A stretch of 37,134 nucleotides of DNA from contig NZ_CACVCG010000033.1 of the NCBI RefSeq assembly GCF_902729435.1, forward strand, positions 54,683-91,816. Direction: 5' to 3'. Both the position numbers and the translations under genes were made by a program. The notes beneath the pieces were generated by a model. The model was given only the letters and a program-made list of their open reading frames with translations, did not search any database and was not told the origin of the DNA. Positions 16,897-26,374 of the stretch are shown in pieces (the first letter of the stretch is position 1; each line of letters starts with the position of its first letter). Source of the stretch: Magnetospirillum sp. UT-4 (GTDB taxonomy: Bacteria > Pseudomonadota > Alphaproteobacteria > Rhodospirillales > Magnetospirillaceae).

Positions 16897-17865
16897 ATGA
16901 CCGCATCGAAGATTGCCGTCTCCGCGCTCGCCGGCCTGCTCGCTATCTCGCCCGCCTTGGCCCAGGAGAAGTACCCGTCGCGGCCCATCGAGATGATCGT
17001 CACCTTCGGCCCCGGCGGCGGCGCCGACCTGATGGGGCGCCAGACCGCCCGGCTGGCCGAGCCGGTGCTGGGCGTGGCGATCCCGGTCGCCAACATCTCC
17101 GGCGCGTCGGGCAATGCCGGGCTGACGCGGCTGCTGACCAACCCCGCCGACGGCTATTCGGTCGCCACCCTGATCGCCCTGTCGGTGTCGTCGTGGGCGG
17201 CCGGCCTGGGCACCGCCAAGCCCTCGGACTTCCAGGTGGTGGCGATGATGCAGAACTCGCCGTCCATGCTGTTCGTGCCCAAGAACAGCCCGTACAAGAC
17301 GGCACGGGAGTTCCTCGATGCCGCCAAGGCCAATCCGGGCAAGCTGCGGGTGGCGACCTCGGGCCTGGGCACCCAGGACGACATCACCGTCCGCTACCTC
17401 GCCTCGCAGGGCTTCCAGGCCAAGAACGTGCCCTTCGCCAAGCCGGCCGAGCGCTATGCCTCGACCGTCGGCGGCCACACCGACGCCCTGTACGAGGAGC
17501 CGGGCGACGTCGCCCAGTTCATCAAGTCGGGCGACCTGCGGCCGCTGATGGTGTTCGACGCCAAGCGCCACGAGTCCTTCCCCGACGTGACCGCGTCGAT
17601 GGAACTGGGGCTGCAGATCAGCGACCTGCCCAATTTCCGCACCATCGCGGTGCCGGCCAAGACACCCAAGGAGATCGTCGACCGCCTGGCCGCCGCCATG
17701 AACCAGGTGCTCGACAAGCCGGAATGGCAGAAATTCTGCCGCGAGACCTATACCTGCACCGAGAAGATGACCCCCGATCAGGCGCAGCAGGTGGTGGTGA
17801 AGTTCCACGACACGGTGAAGGGCTACCTGGACCGCTTCGGCGCCGAGCAGCAGAGCCAGAAATAG
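16897..17865 (+). CDS. tctC: Tripartite tricarboxylate-type transporter solute-binding protein (TctC/Bug)
   Basis: This 322-residue periplasmic binding protein has a signal peptide (cleavage after ALA, about residue 22). The mature start YPSRPIEMIVTFGPGGGADLMGRQTARL is the classical Bug-family entry. It delivers an anionic substrate to the TctA/TctB membrane pair encoded next. From context the likely substrate is sulfoacetate; family members bind carboxylates of many kinds, so this is inference. The start is 25 bases after pta with GGGAG upstream, and tctB follows after two bases. Confidence 0.93.
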   Translation: MTASKIAVSALAGLLAISPALAQEKYPSRPIEMIVTFGPGGGADLMGRQTARLAEPVLGVAIPVANISGASGNAGLTRLLTNPADGYSVATLIALSVSSWAAGLGTAKPSDFQVVAMMQNSPSMLFVPKNSPYKTAREFLDAAKANPGKLRVATSGLGTQDDITVRYLASQGFQAKNVPFAKPAERYASTVGGHTDALYEEPGDVAQFIKSGDLRPLMVFDAKRHESFPDVTASMELGLQISDLPNFRTIAVPAKTPKEIVDRLAAAMNQVLDKPEWQKFCRETYTCTEKMTPDQAQQVVVKFHDTVKGYLDRFGAEQQSQK

Positions 17866-17867
17866 CC

Positions 17868-18410
17868 ATGACCCGCGCCACCGCCCTTCTCCTCCGCGCG
17901 GCGCCACCGGCGCTGATCGTGGTGGCCGCGCTGGTGCTGCCCGGCTATCTGCTGCCCAATCCCGAGGCGGCGGCGCTGGTGGGCGAGGGCGAGGCCGGGC
18001 CGACGCTGTGGCCGACCATGCTGCTGTGGCTGGTCGGCTTGTGCGCCGCGTTCTGGCTGGTGCGGGTGGTTTGGGCCGGCCTGCGCGCGCCGCCGCCCGA
18101 GGCCGCACCGGCGGCGGCCGGCCGCCCCGTCTATAACCGGCGGCTGGCCTGGGCCGGGGTGGCGATGACCTTCGCCTACGGCTACGCCATCGAGATGATG
18201 GGCTTCGCCGTGGCGACGCTGCTGTTCCTGGCCGCCTGGTGCGTCCTGGGCGGGATCCGGCGGGCGGTGGTGCTGGTCCCGGTGGCGGCCATCGGCACCG
18301 TGGTGCTGCTCTACGTCTTCGTCGCCCTGGCGCAGATGCCGCTGGATCGCGGCCGCGGCGTCTTCACCGCCGCCACCACCGGGCTGTATCAGGCCATCGG
18401 CATCTATTGA
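17868..18410 (+). CDS. tctB: Tripartite tricarboxylate-type transporter small membrane subunit (TctB)
   Basis: This 180-residue protein has four hydrophobic segments (about 12-32, 46-66, 97-131 as a long pair, and 138-158), as expected for TctB. Conservation of TctB is always weak; its assignment rests on topology, length and position between tctC and tctA. The WAGVAMTFAYGYAIEMMGFAVATLLFLAAW region corresponds to the family core. The start is in a TAGCCATG junction directly after tctC. Confidence 0.9.
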   Translation: MTRATALLLRAAPPALIVVAALVLPGYLLPNPEAAALVGEGEAGPTLWPTMLLWLVGLCAAFWLVRVVWAGLRAPPPEAAPAAAGRPVYNRRLAWAGVAMTFAYGYAIEMMGFAVATLLFLAAWCVLGGIRRAVVLVPVAAIGTVVLLYVFVALAQMPLDRGRGVFTAATTGLYQAIGIY

Positions 18411-18417
18411 GGGCAAA

Positions 18418-19932
18418 ATGGAAGTCTTCGACCTGATCGGTGCCGGCTTCGCCGGAGCGTTCCAGCCGTTCAACTTCGCCGTGCTGGTGATCGGCCTGCT
18501 GGTCGGCGTGGTCGCCGGCGCGCTGCCCGGCATCTCGTTCGTCAACGCCATGGCCATGGCGTTGCCCTTCACCTATCTGATGGCGCCGACCCAGGCCATG
18601 GCCTTCCTTGGCGGCATCTATGCCGGCGGGGTGTTCGGCGGCTCGATCTCGTCCATTCTCATCAACATCCCCGGCACCCCGGCCTCGCTGCCGGCCTGCT
18701 GGGAAGGCTATCCCCTGACCCGCAAGGGCCAGTCGCGGCGGGCGCTGGCCATCGCCATCACCGCCTCGGCCACCGGCGGGCTGGTCAGCGCCATCCTGCT
18801 GACCTTCGCCGCGCCGCCCTTCGCCCAGTTCGCGCTGCGCTTCGACCAGCCGGAATTCTTCGCCGCCACCGTCCTGGGCCTGCTGTCGGTGATCGCCATC
18901 GCCAAGGACCGGCCGGTGATCAGCATGCTGTCGCTGTTCATCGGCATGCTGATCGGCACCATCGGGGTCGATCCCATGTACGGCCTGCCGCGCTTCGGCT
19001 TCGGCGTCTCCGAGATGCAGAGCGGCATCAATTTCACGGTGGTGATGATCGGCCTGTTCGCCATCGGCGAGGTGGTCGATCTGATCGCCGCCAAGCCCGA
19101 TTTATCGGTGCGCCGCGAGGGTGGCGGCGGGCGCGGCCTGTCGGCGGGCGATCTGTGGCGGATCAAGGGCTCCATCGGGCGCGGCACCGGCATCGGCTGC
19201 ATGATCGGCATGATCCCCGGGGCCGGCGCCACCGTCGGCGCGGTCATCGCCTACGGCGTCGAGAAGCAGGCCTCGGGCCGCGGCCGCGACTTCGGCACCG
19301 GTATCGAGCAGGGCCTGGCCGCCCCCGAAGCGGCCAAGAACGCCACCACCGGCGCCGCCCTGATCCCGTTGCTGACCCTGGGGATTCCGGGCAGTGCCGC
19401 CACCGCCATCATGCTGGCGGCGATGATGCTGCACGGGGTCAGCCCGGGGCCGCTGCTGTTCACCGGCAGCGTCGAGACGGTCTACACCATCTTCGCCAGC
19501 ATGCTGCTCGCCAACCTGCTGATGATCGTCGCCGCGGCGCTGGTGTCGCGCGGCTTCTCGACCCTGATGCGCACCCCGCCGGCGATCCTCGGGGCCTTCA
19601 TCATCGTGCTCAGCATCGTCGGCGCCTACGGGGTGCGGAACAACTTCTTCGACGTCTGGGTGTGCCTGGCCTTCGGCGCCCTCGGCTACGTCATGAAGCG
19701 CACCGGCTTCCCCTCGGCGCCGCTGGTGCTGGGGGTGATCCTGGGGCCGCTGGCCGAGCGCTACTTCCTCACCTCGCTGGCCAATTACGACAACGACTAC
19801 ACCATCTTCGTCCAGCGTCCCATCAGCGCCACCATCCTGGGCCTCGCCGCCCTGTTCGTCCTGTGGTCGCTGTGGCCGCTCCTCCGTGCGCTGATCGGGC
19901 GCCAGGGAAAATCCAGGAAAGGGTACACGTGA
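18418..19932 (+). CDS. tctA: Tripartite tricarboxylate-type transporter large membrane subunit (TctA)
   Basis: This 504-residue integral protein has about twelve hydrophobic helices. Family signatures are GALPGISFVNAMAMALPFT near residues 37-55, GGIYAGGVFGGSISSILINIPGTPAS, and the second-half motif GMIPGAGATVGAVIAYGVEK followed by LTLGIPGSAATAIMLAAM. It forms the transport channel with TctB and depends on TctC. The stop overlaps the next start as TGATG, tying transporter and catabolic enzymes into one unit. Confidence 0.95.
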   Translation: MEVFDLIGAGFAGAFQPFNFAVLVIGLLVGVVAGALPGISFVNAMAMALPFTYLMAPTQAMAFLGGIYAGGVFGGSISSILINIPGTPASLPACWEGYPLTRKGQSRRALAIAITASATGGLVSAILLTFAAPPFAQFALRFDQPEFFAATVLGLLSVIAIAKDRPVISMLSLFIGMLIGTIGVDPMYGLPRFGFGVSEMQSGINFTVVMIGLFAIGEVVDLIAAKPDLSVRREGGGGRGLSAGDLWRIKGSIGRGTGIGCMIGMIPGAGATVGAVIAYGVEKQASGRGRDFGTGIEQGLAAPEAAKNATTGAALIPLLTLGIPGSAATAIMLAAMMLHGVSPGPLLFTGSVETVYTIFASMLLANLLMIVAAALVSRGFSTLMRTPPAILGAFIIVLSIVGAYGVRNNFFDVWVCLAFGALGYVMKRTGFPSAPLVLGVILGPLAERYFLTSLANYDNDYTIFVQRPISATILGLAALFVLWSLWPLLRALIGRQGKSRKGYT

Positions 19933-21362
19933 TGCCGATGCCATCCCCCAAGCACGCCGATACCGGCGGCGGCAACGAACAACAGGTCGTCGGCGAGGTG
20001 GTCGAGCGCGCCCGGCGCGCCCAGCGCACCTTCGCCAACGCCTCGCAGGAGCGCGCCGACGAGGCGGTGACCGCGCTGGCCTGGGCGCTCTACAAGCCCG
20101 AAAACGCCCGCATGCTGGCCGAGCTGGCGGTCAAGGACACCGGGCTGGGCAATGTCGAGGACAAGGTGACCAAGAACCAGCGCAAGACCTTCGGCACCCT
20201 GCGCGACCTGCTGCGGGCGCGCTCGGTCGGGGTGATCGAGGAGGATCCCGCCCTGGGGCTGGTGAAATACGCCAAGCCGGTGGGGGTGGTGGCGGCGGTC
20301 ACCCCCTCGACCAACCCGTCGGCGACCCCGGTCAACAAGGCGATGATGGCGCTGAAGGGGCGCAACGCGGTGATCGTCTCGCCCTCGCCCAGCGGCATGC
20401 AGACCACCGCCCGCACCGTCGAGCTGATGCGCGACGCGCTGGCCGCCATCAATCTGCCCGCCGATCTGGTGCAGGTGCTGCCCGACGCCTCGAAGCCGCT
20501 CACCGAGGCGCTGATGAAGGCGGTCGACCTGGTCGTCATCACCGGCTCGCAGAACAACGTCCGCGCCGGCTATGGCAGCGGCACCCCGGCCATCGGAGTC
20601 GGCGCCGGCAACGTGCCGGTGATCATCGACGAGACCGCCGATTTCGACGCCGCCGCCGGGAAGATCCGCGACTCCAAGTGCTTCGACAACGCCACCTCGT
20701 GCTCGTCGGAGAATTCGCTGGTGATCCTGGATTCGGTCTACGACCAGGCCATCGCCGCGCTGGAGCGGGCCGGCGGCTGGCTGGCCCCGCCCGACCAGGC
20801 CAGGCGCATCCAGGAGGCGCTGTTCAAGGGCGGCAAGCTCAGCCGCGATCTCATCGCCCGCGACGCGGCGGTGTTCGCCGAGCGGGTCGGCCTGCCCGAG
20901 GAGGCGAAGAAGGCCCGCTTCTTCATGGTCGAGGAGGACGGGGTGGGCAAGGCGCACCCGTTCTCGGGCGAGAAGCTGTCGCTGGTCCTGGCCGTCTACC
21001 GCGCCGCCGATTTCAACGCCGCCAAGGACCAGGTGCGGCGCATCCTCGACTTCCAGGGGCGCGGCCATTCCTGCGGCATCCACACCAACGACATGGACCA
21101 CGCCCGCCGCCTCGCCGAGGAGCTGGAGGTGGTGCGGGTGCTGGTCAACTTCGCCCACACCTTCGGCAATGGCGGCGGCTTCAACAGCGGGCTCAACTTC
21201 ACCCTGTCCATGGGCTGCGGCACCTGGGGCAGGAACAGCATCACCGAGAACCTGAACTACCGCCACTTCCTCAACATCACCCACCTGGTCACCCCCATTC
21301 CCGAGGACAAACCGGGCGAGGACGAGCTGTTCGGCCGCCATTGGGAAAAATACGGCAAGTGA
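19932..21362 (+). CDS. sauS: Acylating aldehyde dehydrogenase, probable sulfoacetaldehyde dehydrogenase SauS
   Basis: This 476-residue CoA-dependent aldehyde dehydrogenase resembles SauS of Cupriavidus and the aldehyde half of AdhE. The catalytic cysteine is Cys257 in FDNATSCSSE, and the cofactor region includes VTPSTNPSATPVNKAMMALKGRN and the ITGSQNNVRAGYGSGTPAIGVGAGNVPV stretch. In this operon it should reduce sulfoacetyl-CoA to sulfoacetaldehyde, the substrate of Xsc. The alternative, an acetaldehyde or succinate-semialdehyde acylating enzyme, fits the neighbours less well. Start overlaps the tctA stop; the upstream GTG at 19929 is also possible. Confidence 0.85.
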   Translation: MPMPSPKHADTGGGNEQQVVGEVVERARRAQRTFANASQERADEAVTALAWALYKPENARMLAELAVKDTGLGNVEDKVTKNQRKTFGTLRDLLRARSVGVIEEDPALGLVKYAKPVGVVAAVTPSTNPSATPVNKAMMALKGRNAVIVSPSPSGMQTTARTVELMRDALAAINLPADLVQVLPDASKPLTEALMKAVDLVVITGSQNNVRAGYGSGTPAIGVGAGNVPVIIDETADFDAAAGKIRDSKCFDNATSCSSENSLVILDSVYDQAIAALERAGGWLAPPDQARRIQEALFKGGKLSRDLIARDAAVFAERVGLPEEAKKARFFMVEEDGVGKAHPFSGEKLSLVLAVYRAADFNAAKDQVRRILDFQGRGHSCGIHTNDMDHARRLAEELEVVRVLVNFAHTFGNGGGFNSGLNFTLSMGCGTWGRNSITENLNYRHFLNITHLVTPIPEDKPGEDELFGRHWEKYGK

Positions 21363-21369
21363 GGACCTC

Positions 21370-22485
21370 ATGAACTTCGAAGAATATGCAGGCAAGCGCA
21401 TCCTCGCCCAGGACGGGCTGGCGGTGCCCCGGGGCCGGCTGGCCCAGTCGGCCGAGGAGGCCGAAGCCATCGCCGTCGAGATCGGACCGGTGGTGATCAA
21501 GGCCCAGGTGCCGGCCGGCAAGCGCGGCAAGTCGGGCGGAGTCAAGGTCGCCGACACCCCCGAGGAGGCGGCCTCGTGCGCCGAGGACATCCTGGGCATG
21601 ATGATCGGCGGCTACGTGGTCGAGCGCCTGCTGGTCGAGGAAAAGGCCGACATCGCCCGCGAGTTCTATGCCGCGGTGCTGGACGACCCGGCCAGCCGCG
21701 GCCCGCTGGTGATGTTCTCGACCGAGGGCGGCATGGACATCGAGGAGGTGGCCGACAGCCACCCCGAGGCCATCCGCCGCGCCAGTCCCGGCATCCGCGA
21801 GGGCTTCGACATCACCGCCGCCGCCGGCATGCTGGCCGGCCTCGACGTGCCGGCGGCCACCGCCGGCTTCCTCGCCGACCTCTACCGGGTGTGGCGGACC
21901 CGCGACGCCGAGCTGGTGGAGATCAACCCGCTGGCCGAGCTGCGGGACGGGCGGCTGGTGGCGCTGGACTGCAAGTTCGTCCTGGATGAGTCCAGCGCCT
22001 TCCGCCAGCCCGACATCGCCGGCTGGGGGGCGGCCGAGCGCATGACCCGGCTGGAGCAGCGCGGCCGCGACCTCGGGCTCAAATACATCGAGCTGGACGG
22101 CAGCGTCGGCGTCCTGGCCAACGGCGCCGGCCTGACCATGACCACCATGGACGTCATCGCCCATTTCGGCGGCAAGCCGGCCAACTTCCTGGAAATCGGC
22201 GGCGAGGCCTATACCAAGGCCACCCCGGCGCTGGAGCTGGTGCTGGCCAATCCCGGGGTCAAAAGCCTGATCATCAATTTCTGCGGCGCCTTCGCCCGCA
22301 CCGACGTGATGGCCGAGGGGGTGGTCAAGGCCTGGCTGGAGCTGCGGCCCAACCTGCCGGCCTTCTTCTCGATCCACGGCACCAACGAGGACGAGGCGGT
22401 GCGCCTGGTGCGCGAGCGCCTGGGCTTCGAACCCTATGACCGCATGGAAGACGCGGTCCGCGCGGCGGTGGAGGCGGCACGATGA
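21370..22485 (+). CDS. Succinyl-CoA-synthetase-beta-like subunit, probable sulfoacetate-CoA ligase
   Basis: This 371-residue ATP-grasp protein is homologous to SucC. It starts MNFEEYAGKRILAQDGLAVPRG, has KAQVPAGKRGKSGGVKVADTPEEA, the metal-binding EINPLAEL, and VGVLANGAGLTMTTMD near the C-terminal half. With the next gene it forms a two-subunit ADP- or GDP-forming ligase. A housekeeping SucCD sits with sucAB or mdh in most relatives; the setting here, between SauS and SoeABC, points to sulfoacetate activation. The start is seven bases after sauS with GAGGAC upstream, and the end overlaps the next gene by four bases. Confidence 0.83.
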   Translation: MNFEEYAGKRILAQDGLAVPRGRLAQSAEEAEAIAVEIGPVVIKAQVPAGKRGKSGGVKVADTPEEAASCAEDILGMMIGGYVVERLLVEEKADIAREFYAAVLDDPASRGPLVMFSTEGGMDIEEVADSHPEAIRRASPGIREGFDITAAAGMLAGLDVPAATAGFLADLYRVWRTRDAELVEINPLAELRDGRLVALDCKFVLDESSAFRQPDIAGWGAAERMTRLEQRGRDLGLKYIELDGSVGVLANGAGLTMTTMDVIAHFGGKPANFLEIGGEAYTKATPALELVLANPGVKSLIINFCGAFARTDVMAEGVVKAWLELRPNLPAFFSIHGTNEDEAVRLVRERLGFEPYDRMEDAVRAAVEAAR

Positions 22486-23360
22486 TCCTACACGGCAGCG
22501 ACCGGGTCCTGGTCCAGGGCATCACCGGCAAGCAGGGCACCTTCTGGACCGAGCAGATGCAGGCCTACGGCACCAACGTGGTGGGGGGCGTCAACCCCAA
22601 GCGGGCGGGTGAGATCCACTGCAACGTGCCGGTCTTCGCCACCGCCGAGGAGGCGGCCGAGGTCGAGCCGGTGGACGTGGCGGTGATGTTCATCCCGCCC
22701 GCCGCCGCCCTGGCCGCCGCCGAGGATGCCTGCCGCGCCGGGGTCAGGACCCTGATCATCCTGACCGAGCACATCCCCAGCCACGACGTCATGCGCATCC
22801 ACGCCGCGGCGCGGGAATCGGGGACCCGCATCGTCGGCCCCAACACCGCCGGCCTGGTGACCCCGGGCGAGTGCTTCGTCGGCATCATGCCGGCCTTCAA
22901 CGACCGGGTGTTCAAGCCCGGGCGGGTGGGGGTGATCTCGCGTTCGGGCAGCCTCGGCACCCTCGTCTGCCTCAATCTGGTGGCCGAGGGCATGGGCGAA
23001 TCGGCCTTCATCGGCATCGGCGGCGATCCCATGGTGGGGACCACCAGCCGCGACGCCCTGGCCGCCTTCGAGGCCGATGCCAACACCGACGCGGTGGTGC
23101 TGGTGGGCGAGATCGGCGGCGCCATGGAGGAGGAGGCGGCGGCCTTCGCCGCCACCATGACCAAGCCGGTGGTGTCGTTCATCGCCGGCGCCGCCTCGCC
23201 GCCGGGCAAGAAGATGGGCCATGCCGGGGCCATCGTCATGGGCAATCGCGGCAGCTACGCCTCGAAGCGCGCGGCGCTGGAGGAGGCCGGCGTGGTGGTC
23301 GCCGACACCCCCGCCGGCATCGTCGAGGCGCTGCGCCAGGGCGGACGGACGGTGCATTGA
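22482..23360 (+). CDS. Succinyl-CoA-synthetase-alpha-like subunit, probable sulfoacetate-CoA ligase
   Basis: This 292-residue protein is homologous to SucD. The N-terminal CoA-binding fold has VQGITGKQGTFWTEQMQAYGT and GGVNPKRAG; the catalytic phosphohistidine is in KKMGHAGAIV (about residue 247). The activation-loop and swivelling-domain motifs (VGPNTAGLVTPGE, SRSGSLGTLVCLNLV, GIGGDP) are all present, so the enzyme looks competent. It overlaps both neighbours (ATGA with the beta subunit, TGATG with soeA), which argues for matched synthesis with the sulfite dehydrogenase. Substrate is inferred from the operon. Confidence 0.84.
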   Translation: MILHGSDRVLVQGITGKQGTFWTEQMQAYGTNVVGGVNPKRAGEIHCNVPVFATAEEAAEVEPVDVAVMFIPPAAALAAAEDACRAGVRTLIILTEHIPSHDVMRIHAAARESGTRIVGPNTAGLVTPGECFVGIMPAFNDRVFKPGRVGVISRSGSLGTLVCLNLVAEGMGESAFIGIGGDPMVGTTSRDALAAFEADANTDAVVLVGEIGGAMEEEAAAFAATMTKPVVSFIAGAASPPGKKMGHAGAIVMGNRGSYASKRAALEEAGVVVADTPAGIVEALRQGGRTVH

Positions 23361-26300
23361 TGGCGGACGGTCCGGGCGACCCTCACGACCTGCCGCGCTT
23401 CGCCTTCGATCCCCAGCCGACCGAGGTGTCGGGCAGCGCCGATCCCAGGCCGCGCAAGGAGTCCTGGTGGCAGCGCTTCACCGCGCCCAGGGAACGGGTC
23501 GAGCTGTCGCCCGAGGTCGAGGACGAGGTCAAGACCACCACCTGCTACATGTGCGCCTGCCGCTGCGGCGTGAAGGTGCACCTGCAGGAAGGCCGCATCC
23601 GCTTCATCGACGGCAACCGCAACCACCCGGTCAACCGCGGCGTCATCTGCGGCAAGGGCTCGGCCGGCATCATGCAACAATATTCGCCGGCCCGGCTGCG
23701 CAGCCCGCTGCTGCGGACCGGCGAACGCGGCAAGGGCGAGTTCCGCGCCATCGGCTGGGACGAGGCGCTGACCATCGTGACCGAGCGGCTGCGCCGCATC
23801 CGCGACACCGACCCGGCCAGGCTGGCCTTCTTCACCGGGCGCGACCAGAGCCAGTCGCTGACCGGCTATTGGGCGGCCCAGTTCGGCACCCCCAACTACG
23901 CCGCCCATGGCGGCTTCTGCTCGGTCAACATGGCGGCCGGCGGCATGTACACCCTGGGCGGCAGCTTCTGGGAGTTCGGCGAGCCGGACTGGGAGCGGGC
24001 GCGCTACCTGCTGCTGTTCGGCGTCGCCGAGGACCACGACAGCAACCCCATCAAGATCGGCCTGTCGCGCCTGAAGGCCTCGGGGGCCAAGATCGTCGGC
24101 ATCAACCCGGTGAAGACCGGCTACAACGCCATCGCCGACGAATGGATCGGCATCCGCCCCGGCACCGACGGCCTGTTCGCCCTGGCCCTGGTGCACGAGT
24201 TGCTGAAGGCCGACCGGATCGACCTCGACTACCTGGTCCGCTACACCAACGCGCCGTGGCTGGTGGTGCGCAATCCCGGCGGCGCCGATGACGGCCTGTT
24301 CGCCCGCGACGGCCAGGGCCGGGTGCTGGCCTGGGACCGCGATGCCGACACCGCAGTACCGGCCGAGCGGGCCGATCTGTCGCCGCTGCTGGTGGGCGAG
24401 AAGCGGCTGCCCGACGGCCGCTTCGCGGTGCCGGTGTTCCAGCTGATGGCGGCGCGCTACCTCGACCCGTCCTATGCGCCGGAGGCGGTGGCCGAGCGCT
24501 GCGGCATCGCCGCCGAGACCATCCGCCGCATCGCCGGCGAGATCGCCCACGTCGCCTTCCAGCAGCAGGTGGTGATCGAGCAGCCGTGGACCGACTGGGC
24601 CGGGCGGCGCCACGACCGCATGATCGGGCGTCCCGTCGCCATGCACGCCATGCGCGGCATCTCGGCCCATTCCAACGGCTTCCACACCTGCCGCGCGCTG
24701 CACCTGCTGCAATTGCTGCTGGGCAGCGTCGACGTGCCCGGCGGCTGGCGCTACAAGCCGCCCTATCCCCGCCCGGCGCCGCCGGGTCCGTTCCCCGCCG
24801 GCTGGCGCGGCGAGCCGGCCGCCGGCAAGCCCCTGGCCGGCAGCCCGCTGGGCTATCCGCTGGGACCCGAGCATCTGCTGGTGGATGCCGCCGGCCGGCC
24901 CGAGCGCCTGGACAAGGCGTTCTCGTGGGAATACCCGCTGGCGGTGCACGGCATGCTGCACATGGTGATCACCAACGCCTGGGCCGGCGATCCCTATCCC
25001 ATCGACACGCTGTTCCTCTACATGTCGAACATGGCGTGGAACTCGTCCATGCACACCGGCGCGGTCATGCGCATGCTGACCGACCGGGACCCGGCGACCG
25101 GCGAATACCGCATCCCCTTCATCGTCTATTCCGACGCCTTCGATTCCGAGACCGTGTCCTTCGCCGATCTGGTGCTGCCCGACACCACCTATCTGGAGCG
25201 CTGGGACTGCATCTCGCTGCTGGACCGCCCCATCGGCAGCGCCGACGGCCCCGCCGACGCCATCCGCCGGCCGGTGGTGGCGCCCGACCGCGATGTGCGG
25301 CCGTTCCAGGACGTGCTGATCGAGCTGGGGGTACGCCTGGGCCTGCCGGCCTTCGCCAACCCGGACGGCAGCGCGCGCTATCCGGGGGGCTATCCCGACT
25401 ACATCGTCAACCACCAGCGCCAGCCCGGGCTGGGGCCGCTGGCCGGCTGGCGCGGCCGCGACGGCACCGAGCACGGGCGGGGCGAACCCAACCCGGACCA
25501 GCTTGAGCGCTACATGGAGAACGACTGCTTCTGGATGCAGGAGCTGCCGCCCGAGCAGCGCTTCTTCAAGCATGCCAACAAGGACTACCTGGAAACGGCG
25601 GTGCGCCTGGGCTTCATCGAGCGCGCCGAGCCGGTGGTGCACCAGTTGTGGAGCGAGCCGCTGCAGCGCTTCCGCCTCGCCGCCCAGGGCTTCGGCGAGC
25701 GCCAGCCGCCGGACCACCTGCGCCCGCGCATCGCCACCTATTTCGATCCGCTGCCGCTGTGGTACGAGCCGCTGGAGCACGAGGCCTTCGACCAGGCCGC
25801 GTATCCGCTATCGGCCATCACCCAGCGGCCCATGCCCATGTATCATTCCTGGGGCTCGCACAATGCCTGGCTGCGCCAGATCTACGCCCACAACGACATC
25901 TTCATGAGCCGGGCGCTGGGTGTCGAGCTGGGCCTGGCCAACGGCGACTGGGTGTGGATCGCCAGCCCGCATGGCCGCATCAAGGCGCGGCTGCGCCTGA
26001 TGGAGGGGGTCAACCGCCACACCGTGTGGACCTGGAACGCCATCGGCAAGCGCCAGGGGGCGTGGAACCTGAAGGCGGACGCGCCCGAGGCGCATCAAGG
26101 CTTCCTGCTCAACCACATCATCAACGAATTGCTGCCCGACCGCGGCGGCGCCCGCTTCTCCAATTCCGACCCGGTGACCGGCCAGGCGGCCTGGTACGAC
26201 CTGCGGGTCGCCATCGAACCGGCGACCGCCGACGAGGCCGGCGAGACCTCGCCCCAGGCCGAGCCCCAGGGCCTGCCGGCCGGCATGGCGCCATCGCCGT

Positions 26301-26374
26301 CCATCAACAGCTACGGCACCTGGCTGCGCACCCGCCGCCGCCAGCGCGCCCGCGAGAGGAGCAAGCAGCCGTGA
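23360..26374 (+). CDS. soeA: Sulfite dehydrogenase (quinone) molybdopterin subunit SoeA
   Basis: This 1004-residue protein of the DMSO reductase family has an N-terminal 4Fe-4S site (Cys62, Cys65, Cys69, Cys97) and three molybdopterin-type domains, followed by a dinucleotide-binding domain near the C-terminus (NSDPVTGQAAWYDLRV). There is no Tat signal, so it works in the cytoplasm, as SoeABC does in purple sulfur bacteria and roseobacters. It should oxidise the sulfite released by Xsc to sulfate. A thiosulfate/polysulfide reductase or other CISM-family enzyme is the alternative, but those usually carry Tat signals and do not sit behind xsc. Start overlaps the ligase stop. Confidence 0.86.
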   Translation: MADGPGDPHDLPRFAFDPQPTEVSGSADPRPRKESWWQRFTAPRERVELSPEVEDEVKTTTCYMCACRCGVKVHLQEGRIRFIDGNRNHPVNRGVICGKGSAGIMQQYSPARLRSPLLRTGERGKGEFRAIGWDEALTIVTERLRRIRDTDPARLAFFTGRDQSQSLTGYWAAQFGTPNYAAHGGFCSVNMAAGGMYTLGGSFWEFGEPDWERARYLLLFGVAEDHDSNPIKIGLSRLKASGAKIVGINPVKTGYNAIADEWIGIRPGTDGLFALALVHELLKADRIDLDYLVRYTNAPWLVVRNPGGADDGLFARDGQGRVLAWDRDADTAVPAERADLSPLLVGEKRLPDGRFAVPVFQLMAARYLDPSYAPEAVAERCGIAAETIRRIAGEIAHVAFQQQVVIEQPWTDWAGRRHDRMIGRPVAMHAMRGISAHSNGFHTCRALHLLQLLLGSVDVPGGWRYKPPYPRPAPPGPFPAGWRGEPAAGKPLAGSPLGYPLGPEHLLVDAAGRPERLDKAFSWEYPLAVHGMLHMVITNAWAGDPYPIDTLFLYMSNMAWNSSMHTGAVMRMLTDRDPATGEYRIPFIVYSDAFDSETVSFADLVLPDTTYLERWDCISLLDRPIGSADGPADAIRRPVVAPDRDVRPFQDVLIELGVRLGLPAFANPDGSARYPGGYPDYIVNHQRQPGLGPLAGWRGRDGTEHGRGEPNPDQLERYMENDCFWMQELPPEQRFFKHANKDYLETAVRLGFIERAEPVVHQLWSEPLQRFRLAAQGFGERQPPDHLRPRIATYFDPLPLWYEPLEHEAFDQAAYPLSAITQRPMPMYHSWGSHNAWLRQIYAHNDIFMSRALGVELGLANGDWVWIASPHGRIKARLRLMEGVNRHTVWTWNAIGKRQGAWNLKADAPEAHQGFLLNHIINELLPDRGGARFSNSDPVTGQAAWYDLRVAIEPATADEAGETSPQAEPQGLPAGMAPSPSINSYGTWLRTRRRQRARERSKQP

